Below are positions 9,731-18,121 of a stretch of DNA of 64,000 nt, one piece after another. The position numbers and the translations under genes were made by a program. Source of the stretch: Arthrobacter crystallopoietes (GTDB lineage Bacteria; Actinomycetota; Actinomycetes; Actinomycetales; Micrococcaceae); NCBI RefSeq assembly GCF_002849715.1, contig NZ_CP018865.1, positions 1 to 64,000 of the forward strand, written 5' to 3'. Each line of letters begins with the position of its first letter. The stretch's first letter is position 1. Under the pieces are notes generated by a model. The model was not told the DNA's origin. It was given only the letters and a program-made list of their open reading frames with translations, and did not search any database.

Positions 9731-9838
9731 TTTGCATAGACACCGGGGCTCTCTAACAAAAGCAAAGATATTCAAGAAACTTTGATGTCATCTAAGAAAG
9801 TTGTTGCACATCTATGATTTGTGCCACTAGCATCAATA

Positions 9839-9855
9839 CGACGTGATTTACGTCG
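9839..9855. promoter_or_regulatory. Inverted repeat upstream of the FAD-monooxygenase operon
   Basis: CGACGT-GATTT-ACGTCG is a perfect 6-bp dyad 28 bases before the ATG at 9884, in an A+T-rich stretch (9765-9835) with a TATGAT hexamer at 9813. This looks like an operator-promoter region for the operon. The XRE-cupin regulator at the operon's far end is an obvious candidate binder (inference). Confidence 0.45.
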
Positions 9856-9883
9856 CACCGATCGCTAGTAGGAGAATCCAGAG

Positions 9884-11056
9884 ATGCACATCGAAATTGC
9901 CGGAGCAGGCCTGGCGGGCCTGACGGCTGCCGCTGCCTTCGCTAAAGCAGGAGCCTCGGTCCGGGTCCATGAGAAGGGATCCGAGCTCCGCGAGATCGGG
10001 GCCGGAATTTACCTGTGGGAAAACGGGCTGCGCGCCTTGGAGTCCGTGGGCGCATACGATGAAGTCGCCGGCAGGGCCGAGAAGGTCGAGGTTCCGTTCC
10101 TTCGGGACCATGACGGGCGCACCTTGCAGGAAGAGTGGCTGCGCAACCACCGCCTCTACACCGTAGGACGCCGCCACCTCCATCAAAGCCTGGTCAACGC
10201 TGCCCGCCGTAACGGCGCCGAACTCATCACCGACTCCCCGGTTGTCAAAGCCTCCCCCAGCGGGACACTGACTCTGGCCGACGGCACGGAAAACCGCGCC
10301 GACCTGGTCATTGGCGCAGACGGTGTCTTCTCCAAGGTCCGCGATTCGCTCGGGCTGCGGAAAAAGCTGGTCGACCTGCGCGACGGCGGCGGACGGCACC
10401 TGATTCCCCGTACCGGCGATGACCCGGTCAACCAAACCATTGAGCAGTGGAACGGCGGGCGCCGCATCGGCATCATTCCCTGCTCGCCGGACGAGACGTA
10501 CATCTTCCTCTGCTGTCCCGCCAACGACCATGAAGGCCGGAATCAGCAGCCGTTCCACCCGGCTTCCTGGATCGAAAGCTTCCCGGAGTTCAGGTCGCAG
10601 CTGGAGCGCATTCCCGCCAACACTGAGGGCCGCTGGGCTCCGTTCCACGACGTGCATGTCGATAAGTGGTACAACGGACGCGCTGCCATCGTGGGAGACG
10701 CGGCCCACGCCATGTCACCCAACCTGGGACAGGCTGCGTGCGTTGCGATGACCAACGCCGTGGCACTGGCCATCGCGGTGACCAACAGCAGCAACCCCGA
10801 GTTCGCCCTGAAGTCATGGGAAAGTGCCCAGCGGGAAATGAGCGACGGAGTCCAGCAGTACTCCCGCATCTACGGAAAGATCGGTACGGCCTGGCCGAAG
10901 GATTTGCTCAACGTCCGTTCCGCCTTGGTGAAAAAGTTCACCGGATCGCGCCGCGTGCAGGCCACCATCAACTTCGCCGCCGAGAGCTTTCCTTCCGGCG
11001 AGATCCGCCCGGTCCGCCCCGATGTTGACCGGCTCGCCCAAGAACTGCTGGCATGA
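9884..11056 (+). CDS. FAD-dependent aromatic-ring monooxygenase
   Basis: 390 residues, typical of single-component class A flavoprotein hydroxylases (salicylate / 6-hydroxynicotinate monooxygenase type). Visible motifs are the N-terminal dinucleotide fold GAGLAGLTAAAAFAKAG at about 6-22, the DG motif VIGADGVFSKVRD at about 146, and the GD motif GDAAHAMSPNLGQAACVAMT at about 276. These use NAD(P)H and O2 to hydroxylate an aromatic or heteroaromatic ring in the cytoplasm. AGTAGGAG precedes the ATG. The stop overlaps the next start (ATGA), making it the first gene of a six-gene operon with an ABC importer, which implies action on the imported compound. The exact substrate cannot be read from sequence. 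Confidence 0.85.
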   Translation: MHIEIAGAGLAGLTAAAAFAKAGASVRVHEKGSELREIGAGIYLWENGLRALESVGAYDEVAGRAEKVEVPFLRDHDGRTLQEEWLRNHRLYTVGRRHLHQSLVNAARRNGAELITDSPVVKASPSGTLTLADGTENRADLVIGADGVFSKVRDSLGLRKKLVDLRDGGGRHLIPRTGDDPVNQTIEQWNGGRRIGIIPCSPDETYIFLCCPANDHEGRNQQPFHPASWIESFPEFRSQLERIPANTEGRWAPFHDVHVDKWYNGRAAIVGDAAHAMSPNLGQAACVAMTNAVALAIAVTNSSNPEFALKSWESAQREMSDGVQQYSRIYGKIGTAWPKDLLNVRSALVKKFTGSRRVQATINFAAESFPSGEIRPVRPDVDRLAQELLA

Positions 11057-12207
11057 ACGGCCGGATGCGTAAACTCGTGGCTCTGGCGCCGGCAGCAGGG
11101 ATGTTGCTGGTTGCCGGATGCGCACCGGTGGAAATCGCGGCTGAGCCGGTAACCGGTGCGTCGTGGAAAGTGCCCGCTCTGCTGACGGACTGCGATGCCC
11201 CTGACATTGAAGCTGCCGGCTGCATGGGCCCGAACGCCCCCGGCTCGTATGAGTCCCTGGACAGGAACAGCGTGGACGAGGACTGGCGTATCTGTTCGGT
11301 GTTGCCGCATCTGAAGGACCAGACGTGGATCGGCATGAACTACGGGCAGGTCAACCAGGCACAGCAACTGGACGTCTCCCTCACGACGACGGACGCAGGA
11401 GGCTATGAGAACCTCGCCGACCAGGTGACCCAGGTGGAAGACTGCATCAGCTCGGGCGCAGACGCCATCCTGCTCAGCGCCGTCAGCAACGAGTCGCTGA
11501 ATCCGGCGATCGCCGCCGCGAAGCGGCAGGGAATCAAGGTCATCGACGTCGGCAACGGCGTCTCATCCACCGAGGTGGACGCCCGGGTCCTTCAGGACTA
11601 CTACGACATGGGCAAGCTCATCGGCGACCATATGGCCACGCTCGATGAGCCAATGAAGGTCGCCCTCCTCCCGGGTCCCGCCGGAGCGGGATGGACCGAA
11701 CGGACCAGGCTGGGCTTCGAAGCCGCCACGAAGGACTCCGGCATCGCTGTAGCGGACATCAAGTATGGCGACACCGGCAAGGAGGTCCAGCTCAAGCTGG
11801 TAGAAGATGTCTTGTCCGCCAATCCGGAGATCGATGCGATCGTGGGCACCGCAATCACCATGGAAGTAGCCGCAACCGTGTTGGCGGAACAGGGAAAAAC
11901 CGGCGACGTGCGCCTCTACGGCACATATGTCACACCGCAGTCGGTGGAGCTGATCGACAAGGGCCGGGCGAATTGCGCCCCGTCGGAGCAATCGAGCCGG
12001 ATCGGGAAAATGTCGGTGGACCTGGCCGTCCGCGTCCTTCAGGACATCCCGTTGAACCCTGACATTGAACGGTACGCCCCCGAACCGCTGGTCATCTGCG
12101 GTCCCCGCGAGGACGGATACCAGAACATCGAGTCATTTGACGCCACCGGAAGTTTCGCTCCGGAGGGCTGGGACCCGGTGTTCGATGTGAAAGGAAGCAG
12201 CAAATGA
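11053..12207 (+). CDS. ABC importer substrate-binding lipoprotein (periplasmic-binding-protein type 1)
   Basis: 384 residues with a signal peptide and lipobox (LLVAGC, lipidated Cys about 23). A type 1 periplasmic binding fold of the sugar/TorT group follows: VTQVEDCISSGADAILLSAV and IAAAKRQGIKVIDVGNG, then a second lobe with VALLPGPAGAGWTERTRLGF. An insert after the signal (residues 35-75) contains several Cys (DCDAPDIEAAGCMG, WRICSV). That is unusual for sugar binders and resembles TorT-like proteins. It overlaps the upstream stop and the downstream start by four bases. It should capture the operon's substrate outside the cell for the ATPase and permease encoded further on. Confidence 0.8.
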   Translation: MNGRMRKLVALAPAAGMLLVAGCAPVEIAAEPVTGASWKVPALLTDCDAPDIEAAGCMGPNAPGSYESLDRNSVDEDWRICSVLPHLKDQTWIGMNYGQVNQAQQLDVSLTTTDAGGYENLADQVTQVEDCISSGADAILLSAVSNESLNPAIAAAKRQGIKVIDVGNGVSSTEVDARVLQDYYDMGKLIGDHMATLDEPMKVALLPGPAGAGWTERTRLGFEAATKDSGIAVADIKYGDTGKEVQLKLVEDVLSANPEIDAIVGTAITMEVAATVLAEQGKTGDVRLYGTYVTPQSVELIDKGRANCAPSEQSSRIGKMSVDLAVRVLQDIPLNPDIERYAPEPLVICGPREDGYQNIESFDATGSFAPEGWDPVFDVKGSSK

Positions 12208-13856
12208 GCGCAACGTTTGCCCTCCAAGGCAACGTCATCACCATGACGGCGGCCCCGGGAACGACGGTGGTTTACGTGGAAAACGGCCGGATCGCGGGGA
12301 CCGGAGACAATTCCTACGCGGAACAGTTGCGCCGCGACGGAGTGCCCGTACACGACATGGGCCAGCGGGCCATCATGCCCGGTTTCATAGATCCACACGT
12401 CCACTTCTCGCAGTACGCCGCAGGCACCCACCGTGGCATCGACTGCCGGGTGCCCGCCTGCAAGACCATTGCCGACGTCCTGGACGCCCTGGCCACCGGC
12501 CTGAAGGCAGGGCGGACCGTCGGCGACTGGCTGATCGGCTATGGCAACCTGTTCTTCGACCAGAAACTGGCGGAGCACCGCCTGCCCACCAGAGAGGAAC
12601 TGGACTCGGTCAGCCGGGCCACACCGATCGTGCTGCACTGCGGCGGACACGTCTCGGTGCTCAACAGTGCCGCCCTCGAGATCGCCCAGGTCGAGCAGTA
12701 CATGAACGGCAGCGAGGGCCTCTGGGGCAGCCCGGTCGTGCATCTGGACGACCGCGGCCGGCCCACCGGTGTCGTCGCGGAAATCGACGGTCTGCTGCCC
12801 ATCCCGGCCAGCAGCCGCGGCGAACTGTCCCGGTTCTATGCGGACACTTTCCGCACCGATTTCCTGGCCAACGGCGTGACCACCATCGGTGAAATGGCCG
12901 AAACCGGCCGCGACATCGAGATCCTGGATGAAGCCGTCAGCAACGGCGACATCGCAGGCCGTATCGCGTTCTACGCCATGGCACCGTCATATCTACCCGT
13001 GGCCGATGCCTGCCACTGGGTCGCCGACTACACATCCCGCAGCGGTCCGGACAAAGTATGGGCCCGCGGCGTTAAAGTGTTTGCCGACGGAGGCTACTCG
13101 GCGCGGAACGCCGCAAGCCTGTCCGAATACACCCGCGACCACAGCCCGCACCGCGGGTACCGCGGCAAGCTGAACCTGTCGAGGCCGGCCCTGATGGACG
13201 CCATCGGAACGGCCCGGCTGAAGAATGTCCAGGTTGCCATTCATACGAACGGGACCAGGGCACAGCGTGAAGCACTTGAAGCGATCCTGGCCCTGGGCAA
13301 ACCCCACGAATACGCGCCCATCCGGATCGAGCACCTGGGCAACGTCCTGGCCGACGCCGCAGACATCGCCATCTGGCGCGCTGCCAACGTCATCCCCGTG
13401 ATGCAGCCCGGGTTCCTGCACAACTTCATCGGCGACTACCTGCCGATGCTGTTCCCCGACACCGGCACGGCCGGCCGGCTACCCGTGAACACCGTGCTGA
13501 ACGAAGGCGTTACCCCGGTATTCAGCTCGGACATCACCCTCGGCGGCGAGCAGGGGGCTACCAACCCGCTGCAGACCATCGCGTCCGCCGTATCGCGCCG
13601 CAGCTACTGGGGACACCACATTGAACCGGAGGAAGCGATCTCCGTAGCCCAGGCGCTGCGGCTGCACACCATCGAGGCAGCCAGGGTGCTGGGCATCGAC
13701 CATCTGACCGGTTCCCTGGAGACAGGCAAGGCGGCCGACATCACCGTTCTGGACAGGGACCCCAGGACGGCGTCCGGGGACGAACTGACAAGCATCCGGG
13801 TGCACCGCACCTATGTGGACGGTGCCCCGGTATATGAAAGCGGGGTCCGGTCATGA
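12204..13856 (+). CDS. YtcJ-type metal-dependent amidohydrolase
   Basis: 550 residues. The composite N-terminal beta sandwich is followed by the metal-binding strand GFIDPHVHFSQYA at about 56-68. Later come IHTNGTRAQREALEAIL, IRIEHLGNVLADAADIAIW, FSSDITLGG and a C-terminal GSLETGKAADITVLDRDP, the standard amidohydrolase-3 signature. Enzymes of this group hydrolyse amide or related C-N bonds in the cytoplasm. Four-base overlaps on both sides show tight translational coupling. Placed between the binding protein and the ATPase, it probably deacylates or ring-opens the imported compound. Substrate unknown. Confidence 0.8.
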   Translation: MSATFALQGNVITMTAAPGTTVVYVENGRIAGTGDNSYAEQLRRDGVPVHDMGQRAIMPGFIDPHVHFSQYAAGTHRGIDCRVPACKTIADVLDALATGLKAGRTVGDWLIGYGNLFFDQKLAEHRLPTREELDSVSRATPIVLHCGGHVSVLNSAALEIAQVEQYMNGSEGLWGSPVVHLDDRGRPTGVVAEIDGLLPIPASSRGELSRFYADTFRTDFLANGVTTIGEMAETGRDIEILDEAVSNGDIAGRIAFYAMAPSYLPVADACHWVADYTSRSGPDKVWARGVKVFADGGYSARNAASLSEYTRDHSPHRGYRGKLNLSRPALMDAIGTARLKNVQVAIHTNGTRAQREALEAILALGKPHEYAPIRIEHLGNVLADAADIAIWRAANVIPVMQPGFLHNFIGDYLPMLFPDTGTAGRLPVNTVLNEGVTPVFSSDITLGGEQGATNPLQTIASAVSRRSYWGHHIEPEEAISVAQALRLHTIEAARVLGIDHLTGSLETGKAADITVLDRDPRTASGDELTSIRVHRTYVDGAPVYESGVRS

Positions 13857-15343
13857 ATGCGTTGATCGACATCAGCAACGTCAGCAAAACGTTTCCCGGC
13901 GTCACGGCGCTCAGCGGTGTCTCATTCGACATACGCCCCGGTGAAATCCATGCCCTCATGGGCGAAAACGGGGCCGGAAAATCGACCCTGATCAAGATCC
14001 TGGCAGGAGCCCAGAAGCAGTCCGCCGGAACCATCCGGCTCAACGGCACGGAAATCGATTTCGCCAGGCCGCAGGATGCCGAAGACGCCGGGATCCGCAC
14101 CGTCTTCCAAGAGCTGAATGTTGTGCCGCAGCTCTCGGTGGCGGAGAACATCTGTCTGGGCGCCATTCCGGGCCGAACCGGGTTCATCAGCCGAAAGCAG
14201 ATGCTGCGGCAGGCACGGGAGAGCCTGGCGGCCTTGGGCGCTTATCTGCCCCTGGACGCCAGGGCCGGTACTTTGCCCCGCTCCTCGCAGCAACTGATCG
14301 AGATCTCCCGGGCGCTGATGGGAGACGCCAAGCTGCTCATTCTTGACGAACCAACGGCGTCGTTGGGCGAGCAGGAGAGCCGGCGGCTGCTGCAGATCGT
14401 CAAGGACCTGGCCGGACGCGGAGTGGCAATCCTGTACATCACGCACCGCATGCACGAGGTGATGGCGATCGCCGATCGGGTCACCGTCCTCCGGGACGGT
14501 CAGTTCATCGAGACGCTGCAGGCGCCCTTAGAGGAATCCGTGGTGGTCGAGCGCATGATCGGCCGGCCCGCGTCGTCGTTGTACCAGCATTCGATGCGCA
14601 GTCCCGGGTCGGAGCTGCTGAGCCTGCATGAGCTGACGACCGCCACGCTCCGCCAGGTTTCGCTAACGCTACGGGCCGGGGAAGTCGTCGGTATCGCTGG
14701 CCTGCTCGGATCCGGAAAGTCCGAGATCGGCCGTGCCTGCTTCGGCCTGGACAAGGTCCTGGGCGGGCAGATCGTGCTGGACGGCCGGCAGGTGGTTACG
14801 CCGGTTCCGGCCGGCATGCTGGCGCAGGGCCTGGTCTACTACCCATCCGACCGGCGCACCGAAGGCCTGGTCATGGGCCGGCCGCTGCTGGAGGCAATGA
14901 CCATGGGCTCGCACCAGGCCGCAGGTCTCAGGCGGTTTGGCTTCCTCAGAAGGGCCGAAGAGTCGCGCCGGGCCACCAGCATCGGCGAAGCACTCGACCT
15001 CCGTCCGATGCTGCTGAACCGCAAAGCCGGCGCCTTCTCCGGCGGCAACCAGCAGAAGGCGGTCCTGGCCAGGGGGCAGCTCCACGCAGCCAAGGTCCAT
15101 ATCTTCGATGAGCCGACCGTCGGAATTGATGTCGGGGCCAAGGCCGACGTCTACCGGTTGATCGACAACTACGCCGAAGCCGGCCACGGGGTGCTGGTCA
15201 TCTCGTCCGACCTCACTGAAATCATCGGCATCAGCGACCGTGTCTATGTCATGCACGAAGGAAGCGTCTCGGCCCACCTGACCGGAGCCGAGATCACCGA
15301 AGAAGCCATCGCACATGCCTTCTTCGCCCACGCCGCGGCGTGA
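13853..15343 (+). CDS. Sugar-type ABC transporter ATPase with two nucleotide-binding domains (RbsA/MglA-like)
   Basis: 496 residues with duplicated ATPase domains. Domain 1 has Walker A GENGAGKSTL (about 37-46), and Walker B LLILDEPTASLG. Domain 2 has the degenerate Walker A GLLGSGKSEIG, signature FSGGNQQKAVLARG and Walker B VHIFDEPTVGID. This is the CUT2 (ribose/galactose) architecture, which pairs with a homodimeric permease and one binding protein, exactly the set present here. Because the partners are catabolic enzymes, the cargo need not be a sugar. The ATG overlaps the amidohydrolase stop. Confidence 0.9.
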   Translation: MNALIDISNVSKTFPGVTALSGVSFDIRPGEIHALMGENGAGKSTLIKILAGAQKQSAGTIRLNGTEIDFARPQDAEDAGIRTVFQELNVVPQLSVAENICLGAIPGRTGFISRKQMLRQARESLAALGAYLPLDARAGTLPRSSQQLIEISRALMGDAKLLILDEPTASLGEQESRRLLQIVKDLAGRGVAILYITHRMHEVMAIADRVTVLRDGQFIETLQAPLEESVVVERMIGRPASSLYQHSMRSPGSELLSLHELTTATLRQVSLTLRAGEVVGIAGLLGSGKSEIGRACFGLDKVLGGQIVLDGRQVVTPVPAGMLAQGLVYYPSDRRTEGLVMGRPLLEAMTMGSHQAAGLRRFGFLRRAEESRRATSIGEALDLRPMLLNRKAGAFSGGNQQKAVLARGQLHAAKVHIFDEPTVGIDVGAKADVYRLIDNYAEAGHGVLVISSDLTEIIGISDRVYVMHEGSVSAHLTGAEITEEAIAHAFFAHAAA

Positions 15344-15377
15344 CCTATCCCTATCTGTTTTCCATCAAGGAGAAACA

Positions 15378-16367
15378 TTGACCACCATCATCCGCCCTGA
15401 ACGGGCATCTGCACCGCGGCAGAGCAACGTTCAGTTCCTGCTGACCGTGGGGCTGCTGCCCTGCCTGCTCATCCTGATGTTTTTGGGTTTCACCATTATG
15501 GAGCCACGGTTCCTCGACGGCGCGAACCTGATGAACATCGCCCGCCAATCCGTCTTCCTGCTGCTCATCGCCATGGGCCAGATGATCGTCCTGATCAACG
15601 CACAATTGGATCTGTCCGTCGGCGCCACCGTCGCCCTGACCAGTGTGATCGTAGCCATGGCCACCGCCGCGACGGCGGACGGTCCCGGCTCAGTGCTGGT
15701 CGGCATCGCCGTCGGCCTCGTCGTCGGCGGCGCTGTCGGCCTGCTGAACGGCCTCATAGTGGCCTACCTGAAAGTCCCCTCATTCATGGCCACGCTCGGC
15801 TCCACCTCGGTGCTGACCGGATTGGCCCTGATCATCTCCAAGGGCGCCCCGATCGTCGGGGTGCCACTGACCTTCACCGATGCCCTGGCTACTTCCTCCG
15901 TCCTCGGAATCCCGGTGCCAGTCCTCGTCGGCATCACCCTGTCCATTGGCGTCGGTGTCTTCATGTCACGGATGCACGCGGGACGCAACATGTACGCCGT
16001 CGGCGGCAACCGCGCGGCCGCCCTGGTCGCCGGCGTCAACGTTAAGCGCACCATCATCCTGGCCTTCGTCATGTGCTCGATGCTCGCTGCTCTCGCCGGT
16101 ATCCTGCTCACAGCCCGCGTCGGCTCCGGCGAAGCATCGCTCGGTGCCAGTTACGTCATGCTTTCCATCGCGGCAGCCGTCCTCGGCGGCACCTCGCTCT
16201 TCGGCGGCGAAGGCGTCTTATGGCGGGTGGTCCTCGGTGTGGTTTTCCTGGGCGTGCTCAGCAACGGCATGAACCTGCTGCATGTTTCCAGCTACGTCCA
16301 GGAACTCGTGATCGGTGCCGTCCTGATTGCCGCGGTGGCGGTCGAGCGGTTCAGGGAGACCACGTGA
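15378..16367 (+). CDS. CUT2-family ABC permease (RbsC-like)
   Basis: I set the start at TTG 15378, with AAGGAG six bases upstream and 34 bases after the ATPase stop. The product is 329 residues. It has about ten membrane helices and the family signature INAQLDLSVGATVALTSVIV near residue 77, plus SVLTGLALIISKGAPIVGVP and the cytoplasmic loop GGNRAAALVAGVNVKRT that contacts the ATPase. It completes the importer started at 11053. The alternative, upstream in-frame start would overlap the ATPase and lacks a ribosome binding site. Confidence 0.88.
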   Translation: MTTIIRPERASAPRQSNVQFLLTVGLLPCLLILMFLGFTIMEPRFLDGANLMNIARQSVFLLLIAMGQMIVLINAQLDLSVGATVALTSVIVAMATAATADGPGSVLVGIAVGLVVGGAVGLLNGLIVAYLKVPSFMATLGSTSVLTGLALIISKGAPIVGVPLTFTDALATSSVLGIPVPVLVGITLSIGVGVFMSRMHAGRNMYAVGGNRAAALVAGVNVKRTIILAFVMCSMLAALAGILLTARVGSGEASLGASYVMLSIAAAVLGGTSLFGGEGVLWRVVLGVVFLGVLSNGMNLLHVSSYVQELVIGAVLIAAVAVERFRETT

Positions 16368-16457
16368 AATAAGCCCTGATAGTCTCAGTTGTCGGCCAAG
16401 GATCGGCTGCAGGCACCATTGGAAACATCGGCTCTGCCAGAAGGACGGGAACCGGAC

Positions 16458-17057
16458 ATGCGGGAGAACGAAACGGAGACGCGGGAAGAATCCCCCGACG
16501 CCGCCTCTATCTCCCCCGGCCCGCGGATCCGCCGGATCCGGCGGTCTTTGGACATGACCCTGCAGGACATGGCCGAAAAGACCGGGCTCTCCGAAGGATT
16601 CCTTTCCCAGGCGGAGCGCCGGAAGGCGAACCTGTCGTTCTCCTCGCTCATGCGCATCGCCGGCGCCCTCAACGTTCCGATGTCCGCACTCCTGGCAGAG
16701 GAAAGCGGGGAACCGGAACCCCGGAAACCGCTCCGGCAGGTCCTGGTCGACCACCCTTCCGGTCTCTACCGCGACAGGTTCGTCACCCCGCCTGATGCCA
16801 AAACCCTCCAAGTTATCGAGGCAGTGCTCGAACCGGGCGAGGGATCACGCGTGGCACCCTACGCCCACTCCGGCGAAGAGGAATGCCTGTTGGTGCTGGA
16901 GGGCCATTTGGAACTGCAGTCCGGCCAAGTGGTGCACCAACTCCATGCCGGCGAATCAGCCCTGATCGACCCCGGCACCCCGCACTCCTACCGCAATCCC
17001 GGCCGAGCCGCTGCCCGGTGGCTCTGGATCTCCGCCCTGCCGGGCCACGAGCACTAG
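16458..17057 (+). CDS. XRE-type HTH regulator with C-terminal cupin
   Basis: 199 residues from ATG 16458 (GGACGGGA upstream; a longer TTG start at 16389 is possible). HTH at about 30-85: IRRIRRSLDMTLQDMAEKTG, then GLSEGFLSQAERRKANLSF. Cupin_2 domain at about 125-195: HSGEEECLLVLEGHLELQSG, and AGESALIDPGTPHSYRNPG. Such HTH-cupin proteins sense a small metabolite in the cupin barrel and control adjacent catabolic genes. It is the last gene of the operon and the likely regulator of the dyad at 9839-9855 (inference). Confidence 0.85.
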   Translation: MRENETETREESPDAASISPGPRIRRIRRSLDMTLQDMAEKTGLSEGFLSQAERRKANLSFSSLMRIAGALNVPMSALLAEESGEPEPRKPLRQVLVDHPSGLYRDRFVTPPDAKTLQVIEAVLEPGEGSRVAPYAHSGEEECLLVLEGHLELQSGQVVHQLHAGESALIDPGTPHSYRNPGRAAARWLWISALPGHEH

Positions 17058-17069
17058 GCACCACGGCAA

Positions 17070-17117
17070 GGAGCCGTGTACAGCTGCATGGGTCCACGTC
17101 CAGCTGTACACGGCTCC
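17070..17117 (+). terminator. Hairpin with perfect 17-bp stem at the operon end
   Basis: GGAGCCGTGTACAGCTG (17070-17086) pairs perfectly with its complement at 17101-17117 around a 14-base loop, starting 13 bases after the regulator stop. There is no T tract, so termination is inferred from position and stability. A dyad of this length could also be a protein-binding site. Confidence 0.55.
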
Positions 17118-17622
17118 CGCGTACCGGGATTGAAGGCGCCGCTTGAGCGATGCCAGGCAGAGGCAGCACCCGAGCGCTTCCCTTGCGGCCTGGATCGCGT
17201 CTTCCCGATGCGCTCCCGCCAAAGGCCGGACCGTCACCCAGATGCATTACGCCCCGGGGCCGAGTGTTGCAGGAGAAAAAAGTGTATGGGGTAGGGTGCC
17301 AAGGTTGACAGCCGGCCCCGCCTTGGGCGGGGAGAGGACTTCGTACGCCACGAATGTTGTGAGTTCCTCTGTTCGTCCTTTGCACGCTCCTTGGCCATCC
17401 GGCCGGGTGTGTGATGTTCCTGGGCGGACCAGCGTTTGGCCGCGTGTCCAGGTCAACTAGCGCAATGCCACCCCTGGCCCGGCAGCGTCTGCGGCCACTT
17501 CGCGCTACTCCCCCAGACACCGGACGTGCACTCTGAACAGGCGGCACCCGCGCAACCTCCAAACCACCTTTTCCGAGCAACCATGAAAAGAGTTACCCCC
17601 AATGCCGAAAAGTAAGGAACCC
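17118..17622. other. Intergenic region with a thiC-like 28-bp segment
   Basis: No supported gene. At 17225-17252 the DNA matches 26 of 28 bases of the thiC segment at 42172-42199, and both differences are silent in the thiC frame (reads [10 protein letters not shown]). No longer similarity was found on either side. Confidence 0.4.
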
Positions 17623-17859
17623 ATGACATCGGAAACTTCCCCTGTCGAACGCCCACCCGCCTCTGCCCGCCTTGATGACGTCTCAGGCCTCCGCCGCGGG
17701 GCCCGGATCGAAGCCATCGGACCCGATCGGATCCGGTACCACGGCCGGGTGGAAAAGGTTGCTCCCGAAGCGGGGGTCCTTTGGATCAAGGAGGAACCCC
17801 TCGACACCCGCAAAATGCTGGACACCAGCGACTACAACATCCGCGTCATCTGCGCCTGA
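17623..17859 (+). CDS. Small conserved-looking protein, unknown function
   Basis: ATG 17623 follows AAGGA by six bases. The 78-residue product ends in a compact segment with RRGARIEAIGPDRIRYHGRV and EKVAPEAGVLWIKEEPLDTR, which looks like a small beta-barrel fold that could bind nucleic acid or another partner. The N-terminal 25 residues are Ser/Pro-rich and probably disordered. No family is assigned. It stands alone, 262 bases before the first binding-protein gene of the catabolic island. Confidence 0.55.
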   Translation: MTSETSPVERPPASARLDDVSGLRRGARIEAIGPDRIRYHGRVEKVAPEAGVLWIKEEPLDTRKMLDTSDYNIRVICA

Positions 17860-18061
17860 GACATCCCTCCCCGGCTCACACAGCAAACACAACGCCCCAG
17901 AATCCGGGCCTCTGACCCCGCACGACGAATCCCCCCGGGTACACGGATGTCTTCGCCAGTGAAAGGAGCCTTGACGTGAGGGTTTTATGAGTCATCGCGA
18001 ACGATTGACGAACTTATGAGACGCAGATAACATCCAAACAGGGTTTCGAATTTGAACCAAC

Positions 18062-18080
18062 ATTTTCGATAAGCGAAAAT
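18062..18080. promoter_or_regulatory. IclR-type operator upstream of the first binding-protein gene
   Basis: ATTTTCG-ATAAG-CGAAAAT is a perfect 7-bp dyad with a 5-base spacer, 41 bases before the ATG at 18122. The core TTTCG-N5-CGAAA recurs in the iclR/tphA2 intergenic region (21898) and upstream of the second binding-protein gene (33855), suggesting common control. Confidence 0.6.
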
Positions 18081-18121
18081 AGCGAATTCGTGGCCCATAA
18101 CACTTGAGGAGTTATGTATCC

